DNA of 6,618 nt from Candidatus Equinaster intestinalis (GCA_018065375.1 JAGHTJ010000093.1:1-6618); one strand, 5' to 3'. Shown: positions 1 through 6,306, counted from the stretch's first letter. A program made the numbers and translations. Notes: generated by a model not told the origin, from the letters alone.

Positions 1-30
1 GTGATATATTGTTTTAAGTAAACTTATAAA

Positions 31-38
31 AGGGGGAG
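31..38 (+). promoter_or_regulatory. Ribosome binding site of the first operon gene
   Basis: The purine-rich AGGGGGAG is the only Shine-Dalgarno-like sequence before the first gene, and it decides the start. It leaves 5 nt to GTG at 44, which is a workable distance, but only 2 nt to the in-frame TTG at 41, which is too close. GTG 44 is therefore preferred. Confidence 0.75.
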
Positions 39-43
39 TTTTG

Positions 44-1309
44 GTGAACGAACTTGAAAAGGCTCGCGAAATTATCAACGATACCGATAAAAAAACGTTA
101 GAGCTTTTCTGCAAACGTATGGACGCCGCAAAACAGGTTGCACTCTTCAAAAAACAAAATGCTCTGCCGATTTTTGATAAGAGCAGGGAAGAAGAGGTTA
201 TTTCCCGCAACCTGAAGCTTGTAGACAACCCCGAATATACCATTTATTGCAAACAACTTTTACAAACACAGATGGATATTTCAAAAAGCTATCAAAAGCA
301 TCTGCTGGCAGACGATAATACTATCACGATGAATTTAGCCGATAAAAGCTATAACATTACGGTTAAAAGCGGTGCTTTAAAGAAAGCGGACGAATATCTG
401 AATTTAAAACGCAGAGTTTTAATAGTTACCGATGACGGTGTTCCGAAGGAATATTCCGATACTGTTGCAGAATTCTGCGAAAATCCGATTATCGCGGTAT
501 TTCCGCAGGGAGAAGATACAAAATCCTTCGAAAATATGAAAGAGCTCTGCGAGATTATGCTTGTGCATAATTTTACGAGGAAAGACTGCGTAGTAGCGGT
601 TGGCGGCGGTGTTATCGGTGATTTATCCGGATTTGCGGCGGCTTCGTATATGCGCGGAATTGATTTTTACAATATTCCGACAACTCTGCTTTCGCAGGTG
701 GATTCTTCAATCGGCGGCAAGGTTGCTGTTAATCTAGGTAGCGTTAAAAATATTGTCGGAGCGTTTTATCACCCCAAGGCCGTGCTTATCGACCCCGATG
801 TTTTAAAAACTTTACCATACCGTCAGCTTGCAAACGGTCTTGCAGAGGCAGTAAAAATGGCGGCAACAAGTGATAAAGAATTATTTGAGTTAATTGAAAA
901 TGAAGATATTGAAAGAAATATTGAAACGATAATCACAAAATCGCTTCTGATAAAAAAATCGGTAGTTGAAGAAGATGAGAAAGAAAACTCGATACGCCGC
1001 GTTCTCAATTTCGGGCATACGATAGGGCATGCCATTGAAGCACAAAACTTCGGCAGACTTTTCCACGGTGAATGTGTAGCGCTCGGAATGCTTCCGATGT
1101 GCAGTGAAAATGTAAAAAGCAGGCTTTTGTCAGTTTATAAAAAGCTTCGGCTTCCTACAAAAACAGATTATGAAAAAGATAAAATTTTGCAGGCATTAAG
1201 CCACGATAAAAAGGCGGAAGAAAACGGCATAAATGCGGTTTTCGTTGATGAAATCGGCTCGTACCGTTTTAAAAAGCTTAAAATCGAAGATTTTGAAGAA
1301 CTAATTTAA
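44..1309 (+). CDS. aroQ-aroB: Bifunctional chorismate mutase (AroQ class) / 3-dehydroquinate synthase fusion
   Basis: The protein has 421 residues from GTG 44, chosen from the ribosome binding site spacing. Residues 1-90 form an all-helical AroQ-type chorismate mutase (chorismate to prephenate). The E. coli P-protein active-site residues R11, R28, K39, D48, R51 and E52 match R8, R25, K36, D45, R48 and E49; the counterpart of Gln88 is unclear. Residues from about 94 to the end are 3-dehydroquinate synthase (DAHP to 3-dehydroquinate, step 2; NAD and zinc dependent). They show the glycine-rich AVGGGVIGD motif, the PTTLLSQVDSSIGGK block, and zinc ligands E268 (NGLAEAVK), H325 (NFGHTIGH) and H341 (FHGE). 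Both halves look intact and should be cytosolic. Chorismate mutase is more often fused to DAHP synthase, prephenate dehydratase or prephenate dehydrogenase, so this pairing is unusual. The gene is first of the visible operon genes; the next starts 9 nt after its TAA. Confidence 0.95.
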   Translation: MNELEKAREIINDTDKKTLELFCKRMDAAKQVALFKKQNALPIFDKSREEEVISRNLKLVDNPEYTIYCKQLLQTQMDISKSYQKHLLADDNTITMNLADKSYNITVKSGALKKADEYLNLKRRVLIVTDDGVPKEYSDTVAEFCENPIIAVFPQGEDTKSFENMKELCEIMLVHNFTRKDCVVAVGGGVIGDLSGFAAASYMRGIDFYNIPTTLLSQVDSSIGGKVAVNLGSVKNIVGAFYHPKAVLIDPDVLKTLPYRQLANGLAEAVKMAATSDKELFELIENEDIERNIETIITKSLLIKKSVVEEDEKENSIRRVLNFGHTIGHAIEAQNFGRLFHGECVALGMLPMCSENVKSRLLSVYKKLRLPTKTDYEKDKILQALSHDKKAEENGINAVFVDEIGSYRFKKLKIEDFEELI

Positions 1310-1318
1310 GGTGCTATT

Positions 1319-2548
1319 ATGAAATACGGTCTTATAGGCGAAAAATTATCGCATAGCTTTTCGGTGCTTATTCACTCGTATATAGGTAATTATGAATATC
1401 TCCTCACCGAGCTTGGCCGCGATGAGCTTGCCGATTTTTTTAAAAAACGTGATTTTTGTGCAATAAATGTTACGATACCGTACAAGGAAACGGTTATGCA
1501 GTATCTCGATTTTATCGACCCGATTGCTCAAAAAATCGGCTCGGTAAATACGATTGTAAACCGAAACGGCATTCTTTACGGCTACAATACCGATTATTAC
1601 GGTCTTAAAGGTTTGCTTACCCGCAATTTATCCGATTTTGCCGGAAAAACTGCACTTATTCTCGGCACGGGAGGTACCGCGAGAACTGCCAAAGCCGTTC
1701 TGTCCGATTTGGCACTTAAAAACATTTATACCGTAAGCCGAAATCCCGATGCTTCTCAAATAAGCTACGAACAGGCGCTTAAAACCGACCCGCAAATTAT
1801 CATCAACACAACCCCTTGCGGTATGTTCCCGAATGTGGACGGCTACGCCATTGATATAACGAATTTTGAAAACCTCGAGCTTGTTGCAGATGCGGTATAT
1901 AACCCCTTGAGAACCGATTTAATTTTAACTGCACAAAAGATGAATGTTAAAGCCGAGGACGGACTTTTTATGCTGGTACACCAGGCAGTTAAAGCATCGG
2001 AGCTTTTCTTTGATACCGAATACAATCCGGATTTAACCGATGAAATATTCGGAAAAATTTTAAACCGTCAGCGTAATATCGTGCTTACAGGTATGCCGGC
2101 CAGCGGAAAGTCCACCGTAGGTGCTATTATATCCGAAAAGCTCGGTGTTCCGTTTTACGATACCGATACCTTAATAACCGAAAAAGCGGGTATTCCCATT
2201 CCCGAAATTTTTAAAAGATACGGTGAAGATGAATTCCGAAAGCTTGAAGCCGAGGTTATAAATGAAATTTCCAATAAAAACGGCGTGGTTATTGCTACCG
2301 GCGGCGGTGCAGTTTTAAAGCAGGATAATATACGGCATTTAAAACACAACGGTTTGATTTTCTTTTTGGACCGTCCTCTTGAAGAACTCGTACCCACCAT
2401 TGACCGGCCTCTTTCGAGCAACGCCGAGGATATAAAAAAGCGTTACTTTGAAAGAATTGATATATATAAAACAACCTGTGATTTCAGGATAAATGTTTTA
2501 ACTCCCGAAATAACAGCTCAAAACATTATAAAGGAATTTTCGAAATGA
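1319..2548 (+). CDS. aroE-aroK: Bifunctional shikimate dehydrogenase / shikimate kinase fusion
   Basis: The protein has 409 residues. AAGGTG (1308-1313), overlapping the previous stop, sits 5 nt before the ATG. Residues 1 to about 250 are shikimate dehydrogenase (3-dehydroshikimate to shikimate, NADPH, step 4). They carry the shikimate-binding SHSFS (11-15), NVTIPYKE with catalytic K56, SVNT (N77), NTDYYG with catalytic D92, and the nucleotide-binding loop GTGGTA from G116. Residues from about 252 on are shikimate kinase (shikimate to shikimate 3-phosphate, ATP, step 5): Walker A GMPASGKST, the substrate-binding DTD, GEDEFRKLE, the TGGGAV loop, the lid RPL, and a C-terminal RIDIY arginine. 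The kinase half is about 155 residues, a little shorter than the usual 165-175, but no core motif is missing. The enzyme carries out two consecutive steps; its stop codon overlaps the start of the EPSP synthase gene. Confidence 0.96.
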   Translation: MKYGLIGEKLSHSFSVLIHSYIGNYEYLLTELGRDELADFFKKRDFCAINVTIPYKETVMQYLDFIDPIAQKIGSVNTIVNRNGILYGYNTDYYGLKGLLTRNLSDFAGKTALILGTGGTARTAKAVLSDLALKNIYTVSRNPDASQISYEQALKTDPQIIINTTPCGMFPNVDGYAIDITNFENLELVADAVYNPLRTDLILTAQKMNVKAEDGLFMLVHQAVKASELFFDTEYNPDLTDEIFGKILNRQRNIVLTGMPASGKSTVGAIISEKLGVPFYDTDTLITEKAGIPIPEIFKRYGEDEFRKLEAEVINEISNKNGVVIATGGGAVLKQDNIRHLKHNGLIFFLDRPLEELVPTIDRPLSSNAEDIKKRYFERIDIYKTTCDFRINVLTPEITAQNIIKEFSK

Positions 2549-3753
2549 TTGCAAAAATCGGCAAGGGCAAGCCGCACGGCATAGTTGTTGCGCCGCCCTC
2601 AAAAAGTATGGCTCACCGGCTCTTAATATGCGCCGCTTTATCGGGGAAAAACAGCACCGTTAAGGGTGTCAGCCTTTCAAACGACATTCTTGCCACCCTT
2701 AACTGCATAAAAGCTTCGGGGCTCAATTTTGAGAACAACAACGGTACTGTTTGCTTTAATGGTGATATGAATTCCGAAGAAATTACCGCCGACTGTAAGG
2801 AAAGCGGAAGCACACTGCGGTTTTTTATACCGATTTTCTGGGCACTCGGAAAAAATGCTACACTTTACGGCAGTGAATACCTTTTTACAAGACCCCTTTC
2901 GGTTTACGAAGAATTAGCAAAGTCAAACGGTCTCATTTTGGAAAAATCAAAGGATAAGGTTTATATTTCCGGCAAACTTTCGGGCGGGGAGTTTACGGTA
3001 AGGGGAGATATAAGCAGTCAGTTTATAAGCGGTTTACTATTTGCTCTGCCGCTATGTGAAAATGACAGCGTCATTAAAATATTACCGCCTCTTGAAAGCA
3101 AACCGTATATTGATATGACGGTTTCGGCTTTAAATTCATTCGGCATTGATGTTTTTTGGCAGGATAATCTCACCCTTTATATTAAAGGTAATCAAAAATA
3201 CAAGCCTGCCGAAATCACGGTAGAGGGCGATTATTCGAATGCCGCATTTTTTGCCGCACTTAAAGCCTTCGGCGGTGATATTGAAATAAACGGACTCTCC
3301 GAAAACAGTTTGCAGGGTGACCGCGTTGTTTTCGGTTTACTCCAAAATCTTATGAACGAAAACTCAATAATTGATGTTTCCGATTGCCCCGATATAGCTC
3401 CCATTTTAATTACTGCGGCGACATATCTTCACGGCGGAAAATTTATCGGCACCAATCGTCTTAAAATTAAGGAAAGCGACCGCGGCAGGGTAATTGCCGA
3501 GGAGCTTGCAAAATTCGGTGCAGATATAAAGGTTTCGGATAACGAAATTTCGGTAACTAAAACCGAGCTTCATAAACCGGGCGAAATTTTGTGCAGTCAT
3601 AACGACCACCGAATTGTTATGTCACTTGCTGTTTTGCTTACTGAGTTTTCGGGCGAAATCGAAAACTGTGAAGCGGTAAATAAAAGCTTTCCCGATTTTT
3701 TCGAAAAGCTTAAATCTCTCGGCATTGAGGTTGATTTATATGAAAATAACTGA
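2545..3753 (+). CDS. aroA: 3-phosphoshikimate 1-carboxyvinyltransferase (EPSP synthase)
   Basis: The 402-residue cytosolic enzyme transfers enolpyruvyl from PEP to shikimate 3-phosphate (step 6). E. coli AroA has 427 residues. Visible motifs are PPSKSMAHR (K20, S21, R25) for substrate binding, ESGSTLR (86-92) in the PEP/glyphosate loop, SQFISGLL, KPYIDMT, DCPDIAP (D283, matching catalytic D313), KESDR (K309/E310, matching K340/E341), NDHRIVMS and SFPDFF. The ATG overlaps the preceding TGA as ATGA, with AAGGAA at 2531-2536 placed 8 nt upstream. The PEP loop departs from the E. coli GNAGTAMRP pattern: Thr97 becomes S89 and Pro101 becomes F93. The enzyme should be active, since every catalytic residue I can place is present. 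Confidence 0.97.
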   Translation: MIAKIGKGKPHGIVVAPPSKSMAHRLLICAALSGKNSTVKGVSLSNDILATLNCIKASGLNFENNNGTVCFNGDMNSEEITADCKESGSTLRFFIPIFWALGKNATLYGSEYLFTRPLSVYEELAKSNGLILEKSKDKVYISGKLSGGEFTVRGDISSQFISGLLFALPLCENDSVIKILPPLESKPYIDMTVSALNSFGIDVFWQDNLTLYIKGNQKYKPAEITVEGDYSNAAFFAALKAFGGDIEINGLSENSLQGDRVVFGLLQNLMNENSIIDVSDCPDIAPILITAATYLHGGKFIGTNRLKIKESDRGRVIAEELAKFGADIKVSDNEISVTKTELHKPGEILCSHNDHRIVMSLAVLLTEFSGEIENCEAVNKSFPDFFEKLKSLGIEVDLYENN

Positions 3754-4609
3754 AAATACAAAATTCCTCATAATCGGTTTGGGTCTTATGGGCGGCAGTT
3801 ACGCCAAGGGGCTCACCAAAGCGGGTTACGAGGTTTGGGCGATAACCGATAATCAGAGCTCTATTGATTACTCCATAGCCAACGGCTTAATTACAAAAGG
3901 CTCGTCTTACATTGACACCGAGCTTTTAGACAACGCCGATATTATAATTTTTGCACTCTATCCGAAGGTTTTACTTGAATGGATTAAGCAAAACGGAAAA
4001 CTGATTAAGGGCGGCAAGCTTATTACGGACGTTACGGGTATTAAAAGCTGTATTGTAGGCGAAGTTCAAGCCGCGCTTAATAATGATGTTGAATTTATTT
4101 CGGCTCACCCGATGGCGGGCAGGGAGGTATACGGTGTAGAAAATAGCGATGAAACTATTTTCTACGGCGCAAATTATATTGTTGTACCAACCGAAAAAAA
4201 CACTGATGCAGCGATTACGGCCTGCAAGGAAATCGGTAAAATACTGAAATTTGCGCGAATTTCGGAGTTGACACCCGAAAAGCACGATGAAATGATTGCG
4301 TTTTTATCCCAGCTTGCCCACTGCATAGCGGTTTGCCTTATGACCTGCAATCCTGCCGAACATCTTGAAGACTACACCGGTGACTCGTTCCGTGACCTTA
4401 CGAGAATTGCAAACATAAACGAATATATGTGGACCGAGCTTTTCTTACTTAATAAGGAACAGCTTGTAAAAATGATGCAGCTTTTTATAGACGATTTCGA
4501 AAAGCTGAAACAATATATAATTGAGGGCGACACCGAAAACATTCAGCAGATGATGCGGATTTCAACCGAGCGCCGCAAACTCTTTAACAAACGGGAGGAA
4601 AATATATGA
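3740..4609 (+). CDS. tyrA: Prephenate dehydrogenase, compact form without ACT domain
   Basis: The enzyme oxidatively decarboxylates prephenate to 4-hydroxyphenylpyruvate, the tyrosine branch. It has 289 residues from ATG 3740. This start puts the Rossmann strand about ten residues from the N-terminus and leaves 9 nt after GAGG (3727-3730); an in-frame TTG at 3725 is possible but has no better ribosome binding site. Motifs are GLGLMGGS (nucleotide-binding loop), DVTGIKS, SAHPMAGRE with H123, SQLAH with catalytic H194, and FRDLTRIA with R218 and R222, which bind the substrate side chain in the family. The protein ends after the helical dimerisation domain and lacks the C-terminal ACT domain of Bacillus-type TyrA (about 370 residues), so it shows no separate tyrosine-sensing domain. 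The end of the second beta strand reads AITDNQ, so preference for NAD or NADP is unclear. Arogenate as substrate cannot be excluded. The gene overlaps aroA by 14 nt. Confidence 0.94.
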   Translation: MKITENTKFLIIGLGLMGGSYAKGLTKAGYEVWAITDNQSSIDYSIANGLITKGSSYIDTELLDNADIIIFALYPKVLLEWIKQNGKLIKGGKLITDVTGIKSCIVGEVQAALNNDVEFISAHPMAGREVYGVENSDETIFYGANYIVVPTEKNTDAAITACKEIGKILKFARISELTPEKHDEMIAFLSQLAHCIAVCLMTCNPAEHLEDYTGDSFRDLTRIANINEYMWTELFLLNKEQLVKMMQLFIDDFEKLKQYIIEGDTENIQQMMRISTERRKLFNKREENI

Positions 4610-5634
4610 ATATGGAATTTAAGCGGAAATTACCGATTCCCGCAGATATTAAGGAAATTTACAGTCTGCCGAAGGAATACTCCGGCATTAAAACGGAGCG
4701 TGACCGCGAGCTTAAGGAAATCTTCAGCGGTAAAAGCGATAAGCTTATACTAATAATAGGACCCTGCTCGGCTGACCGTGAGGACCCGGTAATTGACTAT
4801 ATTTCAAGGCTTCGTAAGGTTGGCGAAAAGGTTAAGGATAAGATTTTCATAGTTCCGAGAATTTATACCAACAAGCCGCGTACAACCGGCGCAGGATATA
4901 AAGGTATGCTTCATCAGCCCGACCCCAACGAATCTCCAGATATGCTCGGCGGTATCATTTCGATAAGAAAGCTTCACATGAGAGCAATTACCGAAACAGG
5001 TTATACCTGCGCAGACGAAATGCTCTATCCCGAAAATCACCGCTATCTTTCCGATTTACTTTCCTACGTAGCAGTCGGCGCACGCTCGGTTGAAGACCAG
5101 CTTCACCGTCTTACCGCAAGCGGAATTGATTTGCCGGTTGGTATGAAAAACCCCACGAGCGGAGACTATTCCGTTATGATGAACGCTATTTTTGCCGCAC
5201 AGCACTCCCATACATTTATATACAGAGGCTGGGAGGTTTCCACAACCGGTAACGATTTCACCCATGCTATTCTTCGCGGATATGTTAATAAGCACGGTCA
5301 GATGCACCCCAACTACCACTATGAAGACCTCATTCGTTTATGTGAGTTTTACGGGGCAGGGGAGTATAAAAATCCGGCTGTTATAATTGATACAAACCAT
5401 GCCAACTCCGGCAAGCAATATCTTGAACAAATAAGAATTTGCAAGGAAGTTTTGCATTGTTGCCGCTATAACAGCGATATTAAAAATCTTGTAAAGGGCT
5501 TTATGATTGAAAGCTATATTGAAGACGGTTGTCAGAATGTCGGCGGAAATGTTTACGGTCAGTCGATTACCGACCCATGCCTCGGTTGGGAAAAAACCGA
5601 AAAGCTTATATACGATATTGCCGAATTACTGTAA
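4606..5634 (+). CDS. aroF: 3-deoxy-7-phosphoheptulonate (DAHP) synthase, type I-alpha (AroF/G/H class)
   Basis: The 342-residue enzyme condenses PEP with erythrose 4-phosphate, the first committed step of the pathway. It matches E. coli AroF/G/H in length (about 350) and motifs: GPCS, the PEP-binding KPRTTGAGYKG, GARSVEDQLHR, GMKNPTSGD, DTNHANSGK, IESYIEDGCQ and GQSITDPCLGW. The four metal ligands are all present at C54, H265, E302 and D323 (C61, H268, E302 and D326 in AroG). GGGAGG (4593-4598) precedes ATG 4606 by 7 nt, and the ATG overlaps the tyrA stop, which rules out the later ATG at 4612. In this class, Phe, Tyr or Trp feedback is built into the barrel and N-terminal extension; the effector cannot be read from the motifs. 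The entry enzyme comes last in the operon and is followed directly by the terminator. Confidence 0.97.
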   Translation: MNMEFKRKLPIPADIKEIYSLPKEYSGIKTERDRELKEIFSGKSDKLILIIGPCSADREDPVIDYISRLRKVGEKVKDKIFIVPRIYTNKPRTTGAGYKGMLHQPDPNESPDMLGGIISIRKLHMRAITETGYTCADEMLYPENHRYLSDLLSYVAVGARSVEDQLHRLTASGIDLPVGMKNPTSGDYSVMMNAIFAAQHSHTFIYRGWEVSTTGNDFTHAILRGYVNKHGQMHPNYHYEDLIRLCEFYGAGEYKNPAVIIDTNHANSGKQYLEQIRICKEVLHCCRYNSDIKNLVKGFMIESYIEDGCQNVGGNVYGQSITDPCLGWEKTEKLIYDIAELL

Positions 5635-5669
5635 AAAAAATAAGAGCATCAGTGATGCTCTTATTTTTT
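5635..5669. terminator. Bidirectional intrinsic terminator shared by convergent genes
   Basis: A perfect 16-bp inverted repeat (5635-5650 and 5654-5669) encloses a 3-nt loop, AGT. The core TAAGAGCATC/GATGCTCTTA is flanked by A-runs on the left and T-runs on the right, so transcripts from either direction end in a U-tract. It begins 1 nt after the aroF stop codon and contains the stop codon of the minus-strand membrane protein (5661-5663). Confidence 0.93.
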
Positions 5670-5972
5670 ATGCGTGGGTTTCCATATTTTATCAATAAAC
5701 TGCCGTATGCCGAGCGTAGCCGCAATACATATAGGCCAGAACGGGGTAAAGGGTCCCGCCCAAAAGGCAAGCACGGCGGCGGTGCCGGCTATAATGTGAA
5801 GCTTGCCGTCCGCCAAAAACATAATAAATGTTGCGGCGACAACACAAATACAAAAGAATACGGCGGCTACTATAAGCAGTATCAGAAGATTATGCCAATC
5901 CTTTACCTGCACCCATATCCATTTACAAAAGTTTATTGTTTTTTCCTTGATTTTTTCAAAAATTTTCTTCAT
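5661..5972 (-). CDS. Small membrane protein of unknown function (103 aa)
   Basis: I do not recognise this family. The predicted protein starts with a basic amphipathic stretch (residues 2-26, rich in Lys, Phe and Trp). A hydrophobic segment follows at about 28-54, then a short polar turn (DGK, 55-57), then a second hydrophobic stretch at about 60-89 broken by a proline-rich patch (GPFTPFWP, 73-80). The tail is basic and ends in HKK. This fits two or three membrane segments; there is no cleavable signal peptide pattern. Support for a real gene is GGAG (5979-5982 on the complementary strand) 6 nt before the ATG, a coherent membrane topology, a stop codon inside a bidirectional terminator, and lack of any convincing plus-strand gene here. 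It runs convergently to the aromatic operon and nothing links it functionally to either neighbour. Confidence 0.75.
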   Translation of the reverse strand: MKKIFEKIKEKTINFCKWIWVQVKDWHNLLILLIVAAVFFCICVVAATFIMFLADGKLHIIAGTAAVLAFWAGPFTPFWPICIAATLGIRQFIDKIWKPTHKK

Positions 5973-6003
5973 AAGGATCTCCGAAATGTTATATAAACAG
6001 TTT

Positions 6004-6009
6004 ATTATA
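6004..6009 (-). promoter_or_regulatory. Candidate -10 element for the membrane protein gene
   Basis: The minus strand reads TATAAT here, 31 nt before the ATG at 5972. At 17-bp spacing the -35 position reads AATGCT, a poor match, and there is no extended -10 TG. In such AT-rich DNA a lone TATAAT is weak evidence. Confidence 0.3.
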
Positions 6010-6027
6010 TGTCGCCCGAATTTGCAA

Positions 6028-6044
6028 GCATTTTATTAAAATGC
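6028..6044. repeat. 7-bp inverted repeat with 3-nt spacer
   Basis: GCATTTT (6028-6034) and AAAATGC (6038-6044) are perfect inverted copies around ATT. The element lies upstream of the candidate minus-strand -10 and about 75 bp before the xpt promoter. No T-run follows on either strand, so it does not look like a terminator. It could be an operator or simply chance in AT-rich DNA. Confidence 0.35.
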
Positions 6045-6119
6045 CGATATTTTGTGTGTAATTATGAAAATTGCACAAAATTTATACTAAATAATGGAAT
6101 ACAACTTACATAATTTCTC

Positions 6120-6148
6120 TTGACAAATTTCGACAGAGATAGTATAAT
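6120..6148 (+). promoter_or_regulatory. Consensus SigA-type promoter of the xpt transcript
   Basis: A perfect TTGACA (6120-6125) and a perfect TATAAT (6143-6148) are separated by 17 bp, the optimal spacing. Transcription would start near 6155, about 20 nt before the riboswitch aptamer. Such a strong promoter fits a gene controlled after initiation by riboswitch termination. Confidence 0.9.
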
Positions 6149-6173
6149 CTGTTCATAAGTTAAATTTTTAACA

Positions 6174-6246
6174 ATTTCGATATAAATCAAATGATATGGT
6201 TTTGAAGTCTCTACCCGATTGCCGTAAATAATCGGACTATCGAAGT
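6174..6246 (+). promoter_or_regulatory. Purine riboswitch aptamer, guanine class
   Basis: The three-way junction can be drawn completely. P1 is TTCGATA (6176-6182) with TATCGAA (6238-6244), extendable by two pairs. P2 is TCAAA (6187-6191) with TTTGA (6201-6205), closing the loop GATATGG. P3 is CCGATT (6215-6220) with AATCGG (6230-6235), with loop CCGTAAA. The loops carry the GG and CC that make the family's loop-loop contact. J2/3 reads GTCTCTACC and J3/1 reads ACTAT. The base equivalent to position 74 is C (6237), which pairs with guanine, hypoxanthine or xanthine; adenine switches have U. U22, U47 and U51 equivalents are kept, while position 48 is C (6209) instead of the usual U. It is placed to control the downstream purine salvage gene xpt. 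Confidence 0.95.
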
Positions 6247-6282
6247 CTTATGGAATTATTGTTTCTATTTGGCGGAGATTTC
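6242..6282 (+). promoter_or_regulatory. Antiterminator helix of the purine riboswitch
   Basis: GAAGTCTT (6242-6249) can pair with GAGATTTC (6275-6282) in 8 consecutive pairs including two G-U wobbles. The first arm takes bases from the 3' strand of aptamer P1 and the second takes bases from the 5' arm of the terminator. Formation of this helix excludes both. Ligand-stabilised P1 would therefore free the terminator, giving an OFF switch. Confidence 0.75.
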
Positions 6283-6306
6283 ATTATCTCCGTCTCTTTT
6301 TGTTTT
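6271..6306 (+). terminator. Riboswitch-controlled intrinsic terminator before xpt
   Basis: GGCGGAGAT (6271-6279) pairs with ATCTCCGTC (6286-6294) in 9 pairs with one G-U wobble, around the 6-nt loop TTCATT. TCTTTTTGTTTT follows. The hairpin ends just before the xpt ribosome binding site, the standard place for a transcription-terminating expression platform. Confidence 0.92.

Noticed and set aside
1..21. Possible last codons of an upstream gene (VIYCFK then TAA)
   Set aside because: Seven codons in one open frame carry no recognisable signal; other frames also stop within 20 nt, so the end of the upstream gene cannot be identified.
41..43. TTG as start of the chorismate mutase/dehydroquinate synthase gene
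   Set aside because: It lies only 2 nt from the Shine-Dalgarno sequence; GTG at 44 has better spacing and is a stronger start codon.
3725..3739. N-terminal extension of tyrA from TTG 3725
   Set aside because: The extension would overlap the GAGG ribosome binding site that fits ATG 3740, and it adds residues not needed before the Rossmann fold.
5529..5996. 155-residue plus-strand ORF running through the end of aroF and across the membrane protein gene
   Set aside because: It crosses a strong terminator, lacks a ribosome binding site, has an Arg/Lys/Tyr-rich low-quality composition and is the shadow of two better supported genes.
5803..6039. 78-residue plus-strand ORF opposite the membrane protein
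   Set aside because: It is antisense to the supported minus-strand gene, has no ribosome binding site and shows no recognisable motif.
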